Shown: positions 11,550 through 23,404 of the stretch, piece by piece
How the letters are laid out: each line of letters opens with the position of its first letter
How positions within the stretch are numbered: the first letter of the stretch is position 1
From: Shinisaurus crocodilurus
Taxonomy: Eukaryota; Chordata; Lepidosauria; Squamata; Shinisauridae
Reading direction: 5' to 3'
Assembly: GCA_021292165.1 (NCBI GenBank)
Contig: CM037876.1
Coordinates: 40,782,575 to 40,846,574, forward strand
Length of the DNA: 64,000 nucleotides
Translations under genes and position numbers: made by a program
Notes under the pieces: model-generated
Database searches by the model: none
What the model was told of the DNA's origin: nothing
What the model saw: the letters and a program-made list of their open reading frames with translations, nothing else

Positions 11550-12640
11550 CGTGAAGACTGAAGAGCCCCGGATGGTATTAGTGCACAGGAGACATTTTAA
11601 AAGTTTTTTTTTTTTTAAAGGTAGGTAGAAGTCTCCTGAGTCACCTTGTTTACTGGATAAAGTAGAAGGAACCCCTGCCTCCCCATCAGAAAAATCTTCA
11701 AAATTCTTCCCCTCCCTGTGAAAGAGGCAGGAAAAAAAATTGCCTCTTTCGCAGAGAGGGGGGAAATTTGCCAAAGTAGGGGGCAAGATTCAGCACAGCG
11801 CTAGCAAAAACACAAGGTTGCCAAGCGCTGATCAGACAACAGAATATGGCTGGTGGTGGGCTGCTTACAGGTGGGTCAGAAGACATATACAACACTTCAT
11901 TTCTATTTGGAAACCAGACAGCAATGTTATATCAGGGGCATTGTGGGAAAGTAAAATGGCAGGTCTCCAGATCCAGTTCCTTGGTGTTGTTCAGAGGGCC
12001 CAAGGCAGGTGTCACTGGTTGAGTCCTGCTGGGTTGCTGGGGCCATGTCAGTTGCCCGAAGATGCCACATGCGGCTGTCTGTAAGCAAGTGCTATCATTT
12101 TAACAGAGGATGGGGGGAAAGGAGAAGGGAAAAGGCATTAAGCGACTGAGGCTATTGACTTCCTAAGAGGTGTGGGGGTGGAGGACGAGAATGGAGGCTT
12201 TCATGTATGGGTAATTTTTTTTAAAAAAAGCTTGATGATGGTAAGAAAATATTAGGAAAGAAATGGTCAGACACTTTTAGCTGTCATTTTGTATTGCAGA
12301 TATAAGATTGCTTTATTCATTCACTTTTAGAAATCCATTATAATATAAAGCACTGACATTTATGCACTTCTAATTGCATCCATTTATGCATTGCATCCAC
12401 AACCGTTTTCAAGGTTTAAATTAAGTTGTGGCATGCTGCATTTAATATTTCATCCTAGGTAAAGCATTTTTTCTAGGTGAAGTATAATTTGAATTCCTGT
12501 TCAATATCTCTTATATATTCTAGCAAAGGCCTAATTCAGAATCAGATGCTTTTTGCTTTTTTCTTTTAGTGACAGTAGCAATGGGAACTTACTAGGAGAA
12601 AAATTCATGGAGTAATATTTTGGACTCGCAGCCATACTTA

Positions 12641-12731
12641 CAGTCCAATCCAATGCATGTCTGCTCAAAAGTAAGCCTCACTGATTTCAATGGGATTTAC
12701 TTCCAAGTAAGTGTGCATAAGGTTTCAGCCT
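12641..12731. mobile_element. Palindromic AGTAAGT MITE
   Basis: Blocks ccaatccaatgcatgtctg, atttcaatgggatttactt and aagtgtgcataaggtttc form the palindrome. It is worn at both ends. Confidence 0.75.
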
Positions 12732-13384
12732 TAATCCCCCGCCCCAGTAAATATTATTTGGTGGGAATTTGCATGCCATTTCCTTGGAAATATATTTGGT
12801 TGAGTATTAATAAATGTGTACTTTATTTTGCATATTTGCATTATTCATCACTAATCAGGGGAGTTTATAATCCTCAGTGTAATCAATTACTATTTACAGA
12901 ACGAATCATTACATACTCTTAATTATGCTTAAAATTTTCAGATACTTAAATCCCCAATTTAAATGAATGTTTACCCGTGAAAGTCTGTTCCTATTAAGAT
13001 AATGCTTAAACGACATATTTTTGTGCTGTTGCTAATGTTCCAGTTTGAAGTCATGCTATCAGTTTAAGCAAGAAAGTTGATTTAGAATAGGTGGGGCTTA
13101 AAAATGTTACAAAATATTTTGGAGAGGAAGTACATTCCTTGCAAGGGGGATCACTGTCTTTTCAAGTGAAACAGAGACATTTCCACATGATGGCTTTCAG
13201 TAAATGAAACATCCCTGCAAGTCTATATCATGGACAAAATCAGTATGTTGGAAGGGTCAAGAAAAGACTGTACATGCCAAGCTGGCCCCATTTCAAGCCT
13301 ACATAATTTGTAGTTTACCAATCCAAAGCCAGACCACCATCTATTCGTGATGGGTGAAACTTTAATTTGCTGCACTTTTTGATA

Positions 13385-13878
13385 ACAACTAAGGATGTGT
13401 GAGAATTTTGTTTCAGTTCAGTTTTGATAAGAATTTATCAAAATTAGCAAAGTTTTCCAGATGTGGGACAAAAAGAACTTGAAATTTTTTTAAAAAAACA
13501 ATCCAACATGAGAGAAAACAAAACTGACAGCTCTGTCTAGGCTCAGGTCTTTGAGTACCTGTCTCTTAAAAATGGGTTTCTATCCCTGTCTATTCAACCA
13601 AGTTAGTGCTTAATTAAGGTCACCACCACTTTTTTTTCTGACAGGCGTCTCATCATTAACACAGCTATATAGCAGGCAGGTACATAGTCCTCTCAATGCT
13701 GGGAATAGCTATACCTATTGAATTTGGCTTGTGCAGATATGTGAGCATTTCATTTCAGTTTGTTTTTGATAAGAATTGACCAAAATATGCAAAATTCTTC
13801 ATATTCTGGAGAACTTGAGATTTTAAAAATCTAAATCCAGGAGAAAATGAAACTGACAAATTCGCCCATCCCTACGGC
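13385..13878 (+). mobile_element. Double-unit repeat (GTTTTGATAAGAATTTACC family)
   Basis: Two direct units (13385-13530 and 13738-13878) with cagttcagttttgataagaa flank a roughly 200-bp spacer that contains tttttctgacaggcgtctc. The outer ends, aaggatgtgtgagaa and cgcccatccct, are inverted, as in a MITE. There is no coding capacity. Confidence 0.75.
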
Positions 13879-13989
13879 ATACTCATATTTCCATAAGGAA
13901 ACACATGCATAAGACCTACCATTGCAGCAGGTTATTCCAAGGCCTCACCTAGGCAGTTTTCAAACATGTAGGGCACATTTATTCAGATG

Positions 13990-14160
13990 TGACATACATG
14001 GCTCACGCTGGCTCAGCTTGTCTGAGCGTGGAAAGCTAAGCAGGGTCAAGCCTGGTTATTACTTGGATGGGAGACACCCCCCCCCTCTAGTTTCCTGCAT
14101 TGAGCAGGAAGTTGGACTCGATAGCCTTGTAGGCTCCTTCCAACTCTATAATATGAAATC
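13990..14160 (+). mobile_element. 5S rRNA-headed SINE with CR1 tail
   Basis: The head (about 14008-14076) is 5S rRNA-like: gtctgag, gaaagctaagcagggtc, gcctggtta and acttggatgggagac match 5S box A, the intermediate element and box C of the RNA polymerase III control region. The tail (14086-14158) is the CR1 3' end: tttcctgcattgagcagg, ggactcgatagccttgtagg, ctccttccaactctata. This is a SINE3-type design in which CR1 would supply the mobilisation machinery. Confidence 0.88.
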
Positions 14161-14719
14161 TTACATACATTTGCTGGGCTCTGGAGCAACTATGATGCCA
14201 ATCTATCCAGAGCCTTAGGGGAGATTACCTGTTGTGGCTGATGGATGACTGCTGTAAGGTTAGCTCCTCTACTAGTCTTGCTTCTATAGCTCGGTCCTCA
14301 ATACTGTCAGAATGTAGCTGCTCCCACACTTTATGACCCTTCATTTGATTGTATTCACCTTATGTCATGTTGAGCTAATAAGTTCAGCCATGCACCTTAA
14401 AACCCAAATCATGTCTCTTTTCTCTCTCTCTCTTCACCCTTGGTGGCATAAGTGGCAATGGCAAACTTTTTGTCAACACATGGAGCAGAATGTCAACACT
14501 GATTCATAGTCCTTGGAGACTTTCAGTCATGTTTGCCTCTGGCAACTGACCTTTCTGAACAGAATATTCTTCTGCAACAATTGTAAACAAATGGATGCCT
14601 CATGAAAGCCGAACCAAGAATCCTGCTTCTTGTTTAGGAAAACAGCTGGTACTTTAACTCAATTATGGCTTTAAATGGGCCTCTATGCAGCAGTCTTATA
14701 AAAAGCAACAACACTAAGA

Positions 14720-14807
14720 GTGCAATATTCTGCATGTCTACTCAGAAGTAAGTCCCACTGAGTTCAGCAGGAATTACTCCTAGGCACATGTGCAGAGCGA
14801 TGCAGCC
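14720..14807. mobile_element. Palindromic AGTAAGT MITE
   Basis: Contains gcatgtctactcagaagtaa and gaattactcctaggcacatg. A more degenerate copy or pair of copies follows at 14836-15013. Confidence 0.75.
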
Positions 14808-14835
14808 TAAAATGCCTAGATTTTAGCCGGATTTA

Positions 14836-15013
14836 GGCTGCAATCCTTTACACACTTATCCAGGAACAAGACCTATTGAACTCAGTGCAGTATAACTTAC
14901 TAAGTCTGCAGAGTATTGCAGTGGCAGACTGCAACTTTATGAATTTTCCAGGGAGTAAAACTCATTGTCCTACGTGGGACTTACTTCCTAGTAAACATGC
15001 AGAGGATTGTGCT
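14836..15013. mobile_element. Degenerate AGTAAGT MITE copies
   Basis: gctgcaatcctttacacac and gggacttacttcctagtaaa with gcagaggattg mark the family ends, but the centre is rearranged or two copies are fused. Confidence 0.5.
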
Positions 15014-15104
15014 GTGTGTGTATATATTTCTACAAGTCCATGTTCCTTATGGTTATTATGCAAGTTCCCTTTCTTAATTCCATAGAGGTGCTAATTACTT
15101 TTAT

Positions 15105-16118
15105 ATTAGTGGTATATAAATACTCAAGTGGCATGAAGCATCTTTTAAAAGCTTCAGTTGGTATCCCAGCTATGAGTCTATGACACTATCTGGAAGTGCA
15201 TAGCCAAGCTGCAATGATTCATGCCCTAGTAACCTTCTGTTTGGATTACTGTAATGTGTTGTACATGGGACTGCCTTTGAAGATTGTCCAGAAACTTCAG
15301 CTAAAAATATGGTTGCAAGAATTCTAACTGGAACCAGGAATTATGATCATATCATGCCAGTCCTCTCTTGCCTGCACTGGGTCCCAGTTCATTTCTGGGC
15401 CCAATGCAAAATCCTGGTTTTAACTTATAAAGCTCTATACAGCTTGGGACCTTGGTATCTGATGGAATGCCTGTTCCCAAATGAACATGTAGTTTACGTT
15501 CATCCACAGAAGCCCTTCTTCAGTTGCCTCTGGGCCTCAAAGAGAGGGCTTTTTTGATGGTGTCCCCTTCCCACCTGTGAAATTCTCTTCCAACAGAAGT
15601 TTGCCTGTCACTCATACTCCTACCTTTTTGGCACCAGGTGAGACTTTCCTGTTCTCCCAGTTCTTTAAAGTCATTTTATTTATTTATTATATTTATTATA
15701 TTTATTATATTTATACCCCACCTTTTTTCCTGCAAGGAACCCAAGGTGGCTTACATAATCCTAATCCTCCTCTCCATTTTATCCTCACAACAACCCTGTG
15801 AGGTAGGTTAGGCTGAGTGTCAGTGACTGACCCAAAGTCACCCAGTGAATTTCATGGCCAAGCGGGGACTAGAACCCGGATCTCCCGAGTCCCAGTCCAA
15901 CACTCTCACCACTACGCCACACTGGTGTATTTTTAAATGTGTTAGCATTTTAGCATTTTATTATTTTATGTTGTGTTGACATGTTTATTCATTTTATTGT
16001 GTTGATTGTTTTATCAGGATTTTATTTGTATCATCATTATTATTATGTTTTAATATGTAAACTGCATAGACAATATTTTTAATGAGATGTATAATAAATT
16101 AAGCAAATTAAATACTAC
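15105..16118 (+). mobile_element. L2-type LINE 3' end, interrupted by a SINE
   Basis: It encodes YCNVLYMGLPLKIVQKLQL-like sequence, then ARILTGTRNYDHIMPVL, HWVPVHFWAQCKILVLTYKA (15310-15440), the L2 ORF2 C-terminus. After the SINE at 15675-15927 the L2 3' UTR continues to aatgagatgtataataaatt. Confidence 0.82.
15675..15927 (-). mobile_element. tRNA-derived SINE (Sauria/Squam1 type) inside an L2 LINE
   Basis: A full-length minus-strand copy: (TTTA)/(TTATA) tail at the left, ccaccttttttcctgcaagg, then gggactagaacccggatc (inverse B box) and the 5' end tacgccacactgg. L2 sequence continues on both sides. Confidence 0.88.
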
Positions 16119-16187
16119 CATTCATAGGCTACTTGAGGTAGGTAATTGCTCAGTTTTGTTTATCATTGTTTGTGGCCTTATTCCACA

Positions 16188-16625
16188 AATCTGTGGAATT
16201 TGTTTCTGTTCATTTTTGATCAGAATTTACCCACTTCACACCTCCCGGAACCGAACAAAAACCTGAATGCAATCTGCGGTCAAAGTCCATATATTTCTGA
16301 GCTTGTGATGTGATTTGCAGAACAAAAACAATGCTTTTGAAAAATGGGTACATTTGAAAAATGTGCATGAGAAATGGATAGTTTTGAAAAATGGGCACAA
16401 GCATGCTTTAATCAGTGGCAGAAAAATGCATAGGTTTAAAAAATGCACACAATTGATATGTGTATTTGGAAAAAATGCATATGAAAATACACAACAATTT
16501 TCATGCAAAAAACTTACAACCAAAACACTCTTGATCTATCATGAGTTGGATCAAGCTTCAAGGTGGAATTTGCAGAACCTCAATGAGCTTGAGTTTGCTG
16601 ATTTTCACAATTTCCAGTGAAATTA
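16188..16625 (+). mobile_element. MITE of the AGGGATGTATGAG family
   Basis: The same ordered blocks are present: ttttgatcagaatttaccc, cacacctcccggaaccg, gtccatatatttctgagc, multiple aaaaatgtgcat units and the gagcttgagtttgctgattt end. It is about 435 bp long with no open frame of note. Confidence 0.75.
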
Positions 16626-16801
16626 TCTGTGCTTGTTCAGTGCCTGATGTCAAGTGTACAAGTGCACACTCTAATCAAGTACTTCCAGGTAATGCGGGCT
16701 GCGAAGTCAGAAGTGCTATCTTGAAGGGGAAGCGGACATGCCAAATGAGTCAAAATTCCTTAAAAACTGTCTTTGGGACTGGCCTTGATAACTGTTCTGA
16801 A

Positions 16802-17015
16802 CAGGAAAGGCTGGTGTCTCTTATGTCAGTGGAACTCCTAATCCATTGCAGGTTTTATTTGAAGCATTATAGAAGCTATCCATAGTGCTGAACTCGACCC
16901 CCAAAATAGGTTCAACACCATGGAGTACCATGGATAGCTCCTATAAAGCACCAGATGAAGCTGCAATGGATAAGGAGTCCCACCCAAAAAGGAGTCATCA
17001 GCCTCCACTGCACTG
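16802..17015. mobile_element. Palindromic hAT MITE (CAGTGGAGGCTGG family) with TSD
   Basis: The left end is caggaaaggctggtg and the right end gcctccactgcactg, in which cactg appears duplicated. A perfect 8-bp duplication, gttctgaa, lies at 16794-16801 and 17016-17023. The body is the same fold-back as the copy at 11347. Confidence 0.85.
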
Positions 17016-17551
17016 GTTCTGAAGCTTCCCCGGTGCAGAACATGGTGGCTTCTACCATGTTAAGGGAATCAATCACTGGGAACACACCTCTCCTTCACGC
17101 ATTGGGCTTCTGTTATTTTCCAGGTACAATTATACCTGTTTCTGACCGATGAAGCCCATCATATCTTGGATGTAACATTACTAAGGGATCCTCTCCATTT
17201 ATCATGTCCTATCAAGAGGTGGAACAGGTTAGGTTTCTTTACTCTCTTCATGTGTGGACTGCAGGCATTCAGAATAGCAGCATGGAGTGTTCATCATACC
17301 ATCTCCCATGGCCCTCAGATTGCTGGGGCTGATGTGAGCTGTAGTCCAAAATATACAGAGGGGCCCAGTTTGTGGCAGGCTGCTGCATACAGAACAACAT
17401 TCTCACTTCAGTCCCCTAGAAATGTACCAAACACACCTCTCAGAAATACAGTAAAACTTGGGAGTCACTTGTAGGGGCTGGAGTTACGGTAACAGTAATT
17501 TGGGGGAGGCATTCATTAGTATTTGTTACACTTAGCCCACTTGTTACACTT

Positions 17552-17637
17552 TGCAATCCTATGCACACTTACTTGGGAGAAAACTTCATTGAACTTAATG
17601 AGACTTACTTCAGAGTAAACATGCATAAGATTGTACA
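17552..17637. mobile_element. Palindromic AGTAAGT MITE
   Basis: gcaatcctatgcacacttac and aaacatgcataagattgt are the inverted ends, with attgaacttaatgagactta at the centre. Confidence 0.75.
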
Positions 17638-17639
17638 GC

Positions 17640-19645
17640 ATGTTATTTAAACTGATTAATAGGATCATTGCCTACATATGCTGAGCCTTCAGGCATGGTA
17701 TACACTTTTTTAAAAAATGGGCCTGTGTAAGCCTTTGGTTGTTTGATGGTACAGCTAACAAGAACGCCTCTGCTGCTGTGCTTGTTCAAGAGACTTAAAT
17801 CCAATTTTATTTATTTGAGGATTTATAATATACTGTTCAACCCAAAAGAGTTCTCAAAACAGATCACTCTTGCACCACCACTAATTATTATAGCATTGCC
17901 CTAAAGTACATTGTCATTTTGCCCCAATCCTTTCTACTTCAGCAAGAGAGTGCTGGTGTTAAGGATCAGCCCGCTAGCATATTTATTGATGCTATTCTAA
18001 TATTTTTAGGCAAAATCATTTTCTTTACATTCTTCTACAGAAAAAAAAAAAAGATGATGAATTTTGTCCTTTACAACTTCAGGTCTTTCATAAAATATGA
18101 GCATTTATTAAATAGTATATCAAAACAGTGGAATGCACTTGCCATGTATATGGGAATTATGTCCAATATATATGTAGTATTACTTACAGTGGCTGCTTAT
18201 TAAAAGCATATATTTTGAAGACCGCAGCTATACAGTGCTGAGCTACGTGCCTCTCATATCAAAACACGTTTAATGAATTTGCCAGCTCTTTTCTCTGGAA
18301 GCCTGCCAGAGCTCGATATCCCACTTATAAAAGATGGCCATGCTAGGGCTAAGCCAACGTGCCTTCCTCAGTTTACCCACCTTATTCACATGCGGCAAAA
18401 ATGCGGTTGGCATTTTGATGGTTTTGAGGAGGGTATGAAAGTGGGCAAAGCCAGTGGCAAATTGATTTAGTATGATCATGAGGCCAATCGGAGTAAGCAA
18501 AGTCCTTCCTGCCCTTACGTGGTACTCCTAGGGGGGAAATACAACAGCCAGTCACGGGGACTCAGAAATGGTGTCTCTACCGTGAGGACTTTGAAGCAGG
18601 TGGACTTCAACAGAGAGAGGAAAGAAGTGAATGGCAGGAACAGTTTCAGGAAATCTTTCATGCACCTGCAAATTTCAGCCACAATCTATTTAAAATATCT
18701 TTAGGCCACCTTTAGGGATAAAGACCCTCTCAAGTTGGTGCGAAAAATAAAATGTGTTACAACAATACAATGCAAAATAATTAATAAAAGCCAACACCCC
18801 ATCCAAGAAATTCTAACCTCCAATAAAGAGTTGCCAACCAACCATCAGCAGTCCAAAAAACATGACTCAAAGAAAAAGAGTTTGCTATAATTTGCTCAGC
18901 CTTACTATAGACTGAGGACCACACTAAATGTTCTTCTAATCATGCTTTGCAAAGATATGTACAATAGTTTTACTTACTCCTGTGTAAGTGTGCATGGCCC
19001 CAATTTTAATTGGGATCATTGCACTCTGGGAGGGGAGCATTAAATCTTCCCCTTATTTTTCCCCACAAAATTCCACACACACCCCTCTGAGAGAGGGGTA
19101 AGTAAAGGAAAAAAACTAGTTCCCATTGGAGGCAATGGAGGTTCCCCCTTTTTCACACCCCCTTCCATGTGTGTGGGGGGGTTGGAATTTCAGGAAAATA
19201 TGGAGGGAGGAGGTTTAACCCCCTCCTGGAGCACCATGATCCCAACCCAAATTGGGGCTGCAATCACTTACACAGAAATAAGGAAAATTATCATGCATAG
19301 CTACATGATGTATGATTAGGAGAAAATTCAGTTTGGCCCACTTATGGCTCATAATATTCAACTTCAAGAGCCCATGGCTCATGTTCTTATTGCTTTGTGG
19401 AAGCTTTGAATTACACTGAATATAAGAGGCACAGTCTGTGGCTGGTGGTGGGGAGGTACAGTGTGACTCATGTCTTGGAGCCAATGTCATGTGAGCAGAG
19501 GTCCACTCACGCAACAGGACTTCTCAGTCCTCTCCTCCCCCCGCAGCCCCTGTGCACCCCCAAATCCGCTCCAGAGAGTCCCCCACAGGGAGCATGTAGG
19601 GGACTGGAAATCTGTTCAGTCAGCAGTCTCCCTTCTGCTGGTGGA
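17640..19645. other. Unique DNA, no feature assigned
   Basis: Mostly unique sequence. A worn LINE/SINE tail-like piece (ggccacctttagggataaag) is near 18705. An imperfect inverted block with repeated ggaggt, caccccctt text lies near 19080-19215. No gene was found. The same holds for 11550-12640, 12735-13380 and 14165-14715. Confidence 0.5.
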
Positions 19646-19649
19646 AGGA

Positions 19650-20105
19650 CACAGTAGGGATGTAGAAATCAGCAAAACCCAAGCTCACTGAAGTTCTCTG
19701 AATTCCATCTCGAAGCTTGTTCCAGGTACATATCAGATTGTGTGAGCTTCATTTTTTTTTCTTTTTTGCATGAAACTGTGCATATTTTTTTACAAATGTA
19801 TGCATTAGTTATGCACATCTTCAAAATTTATGCATTCTTCTCCCATTTATTAAAGCATATTTGTGTGCATTTTTCAAAAGTACACATTTTGTCAGGCACA
19901 TTTTTCAAATGTGCGCATTGTTTTTGGGTCTGCGGATCACATTTCAGCCTCAGAAACATTTTGTTGGGGTCTGTGGATCACATTTCAAGCTTGGAAATAT
20001 ATGGACTTCGACTACAGATTGTGTCCAAGTCCATGTCCAGTTCAGAAGGTGTGAACTGAGTAAATCCAGATCAAAAATTAACTAAAAAAAAATTCTCATA
20101 CAACC
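19650..20105 (-). mobile_element. MITE of the AGGGATGTATGAG family
   Basis: This is the family in reverse orientation: agggatgtagaaatcagc at the left, tgtgcatttttcaaaag units in the core, then ggaaatatatggacttcga and attctcataca at the right. It carries a short internal direct duplication (about 19925-19990), where tctgtggatcacatttc occurs twice. Confidence 0.75.
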
Positions 20106-20143
20106 TTAGATGCAACCCTAAATGACTATAATATTTACTATTG

Positions 20144-20191
20144 CATTATTATTATTATCATTATTATTATTGTTATTGTTATTATTATTTT
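20144..20191. repeat. (ATT)n microsatellite, imperfect
   Basis: ATT units interrupted by ATC and GTT. Confidence 0.9.
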
Positions 20192-21186
20192 GCTTGAGCT
20201 CATACTGCCATTTATTCCAAAGCACACATGGAGTTCCTATAATCTATCACTCACTTTAACAGAGGGGCGGCTCTGCAGGTATAAAGGAATTTGCATGCAG
20301 AACTCTCTGCTCTGCTCAAGTGAATGGAGGAAGTACCTTTATTCATAGGAAGTCCATCTTCTACTCAAATTGATTACATAAAAGCAAATATCGGCTGCAT
20401 CAGCACAGTATTTTCCTCAACAGGTTTTTATGGGCACAGTATTCAAAGATACTGTGTTATATATCTTTTTAACCTTGCTATTAACATATATGATACCAAA
20501 GTCCAGTATTTTATGGCTGTAGGCTTTACCTGCATCTGCATGCCTTCCTTGGGCTTTAGGTGTTATGAAAATGAAGATATAATGACTAGCCAAGTATGAA
20601 ATTGAACTTACCCATTCAATATACACTGGTGAGCAGCCAAAGGCTGGAAAAGTGAAGGTTTATATTTTTCAATATATTTTCTGTCCATCTCCTATCTTAT
20701 CTCACCTTTTTCATTAATTTCCTAAGCATTTCCTATCACATTAGATAGGAACATTAGATTAGATTAGATCACAAAACAGTGGCTATTCTTCTCATTATCC
20801 TTTTAAATATTTAATCTTCTTTACATTCTTCCTAGTCTAAATTCAGGGCAATATATGATTCTCTGAATTTTTAATGAATCTGATATTTGAACTGATAAAA
20901 TGGCACTGAACAGACTTGAGTCCCATGCTGTTTTCTACACATGGGATAACTTTCATAAGCATTTCCTATGCCTGGATAGATACATTTGCAAAACTGTACA
21001 AGCGAGTGTAACATTGATGAAACATTTTGTAATGAGGTGTTATGCTGATGACGTATAAAAAATGTACCCTGGTTTATTTTTTGGGTTGCCATTTTCTTTT
21101 TTACTGGTCGTCCTTTTCATAGCCTGACTGACCTGCTAGCTTGCACGGCTTCCAACTGTATGAAAAGAAATTAAGAAATAAACAGT

Positions 21187-21346
21187 GCAGTCTCATGAAC
21201 GTCTACTCATAAGTAAGCCCCACTGCGTTCAATGGGGCTTACTTTCAGGTAAGTGTGTATTGGATTGCAGACTTATTATGGCGTAAATCCCATTGAACTC
21301 AATGGGGCTTATTTCTGATTAGAGAGAGACATGCATAGGATTGCAT
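21187..21346. mobile_element. Two adjacent AGTAAGT MITE copies
   Basis: The first copy (21187-21271) ends gtattggattgcag. A second (21272-21346) follows directly with cattgaactcaatggggctt and ends cataggattgca. The tandem layout suggests insertion next to an existing copy. Confidence 0.75.
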
Positions 21347-22454
21347 TGTAAGTGGATAAAGCTGTATCTCACAAAGAGAAAAGCAGTGGGGGAAGATTGC
21401 CTGTTAAATTCCTCTGTGTCAGGCCAATGTTTAAAGATCAGGAACAGTAAAAAGAAAAAAGAAAAAAAAAGGCAAACATAATTGATTTGCAGTTACAGAT
21501 ACATCATGAACCAAAGTGAATGCTGGAAAGAAAGAAAAAAACATTTTCTTTTGGAAGTTATATACTGCACTTAGAAAAATGTGATGTAGTCACCTGCTGC
21601 ATGCACATGAAAACAAGATGTTCTTTCTTTCAGCACTTTTCAAAAGTATAGGAATGGATTTATAAACATGCTCACAGCTTTCATATTTTAGAATGAGAGA
21701 AAATCTGCTTTAGCTAAAATTTCACAATTCTCAACAGAACTTTGATAATCACTTCCAGCTAGGATAGGAACAACTATGACGATTCCTCAGACATCAACTT
21801 ATTTAAGAATAGACACAATATCCACGTTTAATAAATCTGTGGCCATCAGGAATAGACATTTTTCATCTTCCATCACACTTCAAAACCCAGGTCCCATTTC
21901 AGAGTTGCCCTGCAGTGATGGTGAGACTGCTTACCTGTAGTCGTCTGCTCTGTTTGATCGTTTTGTCTTTTCCCATCAAACTTGCTGTATCCCTGTTTTA
22001 TGGCAGAAAAGGAAGAAAAATTTGCTATACCCACTTAGTGTTTGTCTTCCTAAAGTACACAACCCTTTTCCTAACAAAACATCAGATGAATTAATTGATT
22101 CTATAGGGGGGAAATGTAAAATGTTTTGACAAAAAGGGGGGGAAATGTATTGACAGAAGATTATGTTTTGTATGGATACTCAAGTGCCCGTTGCTTAAGT
22201 GCATGCTTGGCACAACGTTCAGTCCACATTTATTGTGCTGCCACATAGCTTTGCCACAGAGTGGTAAAGGGTGATATAAATCTTTTAAAATCAAAGCAAA
22301 TGCGCCCAAGGCTCCACGTCTCAGTCAAGGCACAGAAATGCAGTAGTCAACCCTACCCTACCTGTAACCAGCTATGTAGTAGCACAGTAAATATGAATTG
22401 ACTGTTGGGCTGAGGATGTACTGAAGCAATGGCTGCTTCCATATGTGGCTGAAC

Positions 22455-22950
22455 AGCTGTTATGCAGAGCAACAACTACAAAAATGTTCTTCAACTTGTT
22501 TGGACATTGCAGTTAGTTCAAAATGCAGCTGCTAGGAGGTTGCCTGAGATGGGTCGGTGGGTACATATCACCCCACTACTGAAAAAGAAGACTTCACTGG
22601 CTCTCAGTTTGTTTCTGAACACAGTTCAAAGTGCTGCCTCCAAGGCTCTCGGCCTCTTAATAGGGTTGGAACCTGAAGGAACACCTGCTCCAACCTGCCT
22701 GTGTATTGAGGCCATCTTTGGAGGCTTTCCTCCAGGTGTTCTCTCCATCTGAGGTAAGACAACCAGAGAGAGAGACAGGGAGGGGGGGCAAGAGGGTGAG
22801 CAAGAAAGAGCCTTCTCAGTGGTGACCCCCATCTGGGAAATCCCCCCCCCAGTGAGGCTAGCCTGGCTCCAACATTGTTAGCTTCTCAGTGTCAGAAAAA
22901 TATGTCCCCCCCCCCCAGGCTTTAAAATATTTAAAACATCCTGCTCAAGG
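22455..22950 (+). mobile_element. L2-type LINE 3' fragment
   Basis: TLQLVQNAAARRL and HITPLLKKKTSLALSLFLNT (22495-22630) match the L2 ORF2 C-terminal region. Frames are broken. A poly-C run lies at 22907-22918. Confidence 0.75.
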
Positions 22951-23011
22951 TTCTATGGGTCACTCAAGCTGGAAAACGAGCATTTCTCCAGAAAACAAGA
23001 TAATAATTACA

Positions 23012-23400
23012 ATGACCTGGTTCACACAACCCGGTAGGCCAATCAGGGGTTGTTTAACCCATGATGAGCTGCAGCATGTGCCAGGCATATCTGGGTGACA
23101 TTTTTGAATATGCAACCCCCACTTGAGGGTTGTCGTGACATTTGAACCTGACCACCAAGGGTTATTTGAGGGTTAAACAATCCTTGCATAACCCTTGCTT
23201 TGTTGTGGGGTATTGTGAGGGTTGTTTAACCCGCAAATAGCCATCAGTGGCTGGGCTTACACAACACAGCAACCCCCACTTGGGGTTGCATATACAAAAT
23301 GTAGGCCGCCCAGCATGTGCTGCAGCTCATTGTGTGTTAAACAATCCCAGGTGAGCCAGCCATGTTGTGGCCCAATTTAACTGGCCCAATTTAAATGGAC
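23012..23400. mobile_element. MITE-like repeat with AACCC/GGGTT inverted blocks
   Basis: The ends ctggttcacacaacccgg and ccaggtgagccagcc flank inverted and direct copies of blocks such as gcaacccccacttg(a/g)ggt, ggttgtttaaccc and cagcatgtgc. No superfamily is assigned. Confidence 0.55.
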
Positions 23401-23404
23401 TGTT

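Larger units (their letters stand above)
20110..22450. other. Unique AT-rich DNA apart from MITEs
   Basis: Apart from the (ATT)n run and the MITE pair at 21187-21346, I see no coding or repeat signal. Confidence 0.5.

Noticed and set aside
14008..14076. A 5S rRNA gene
   Set aside because: The 5' third of 5S rRNA is replaced, the sequence runs into a CR1 tail, and several copies share the fusion. It is a SINE.
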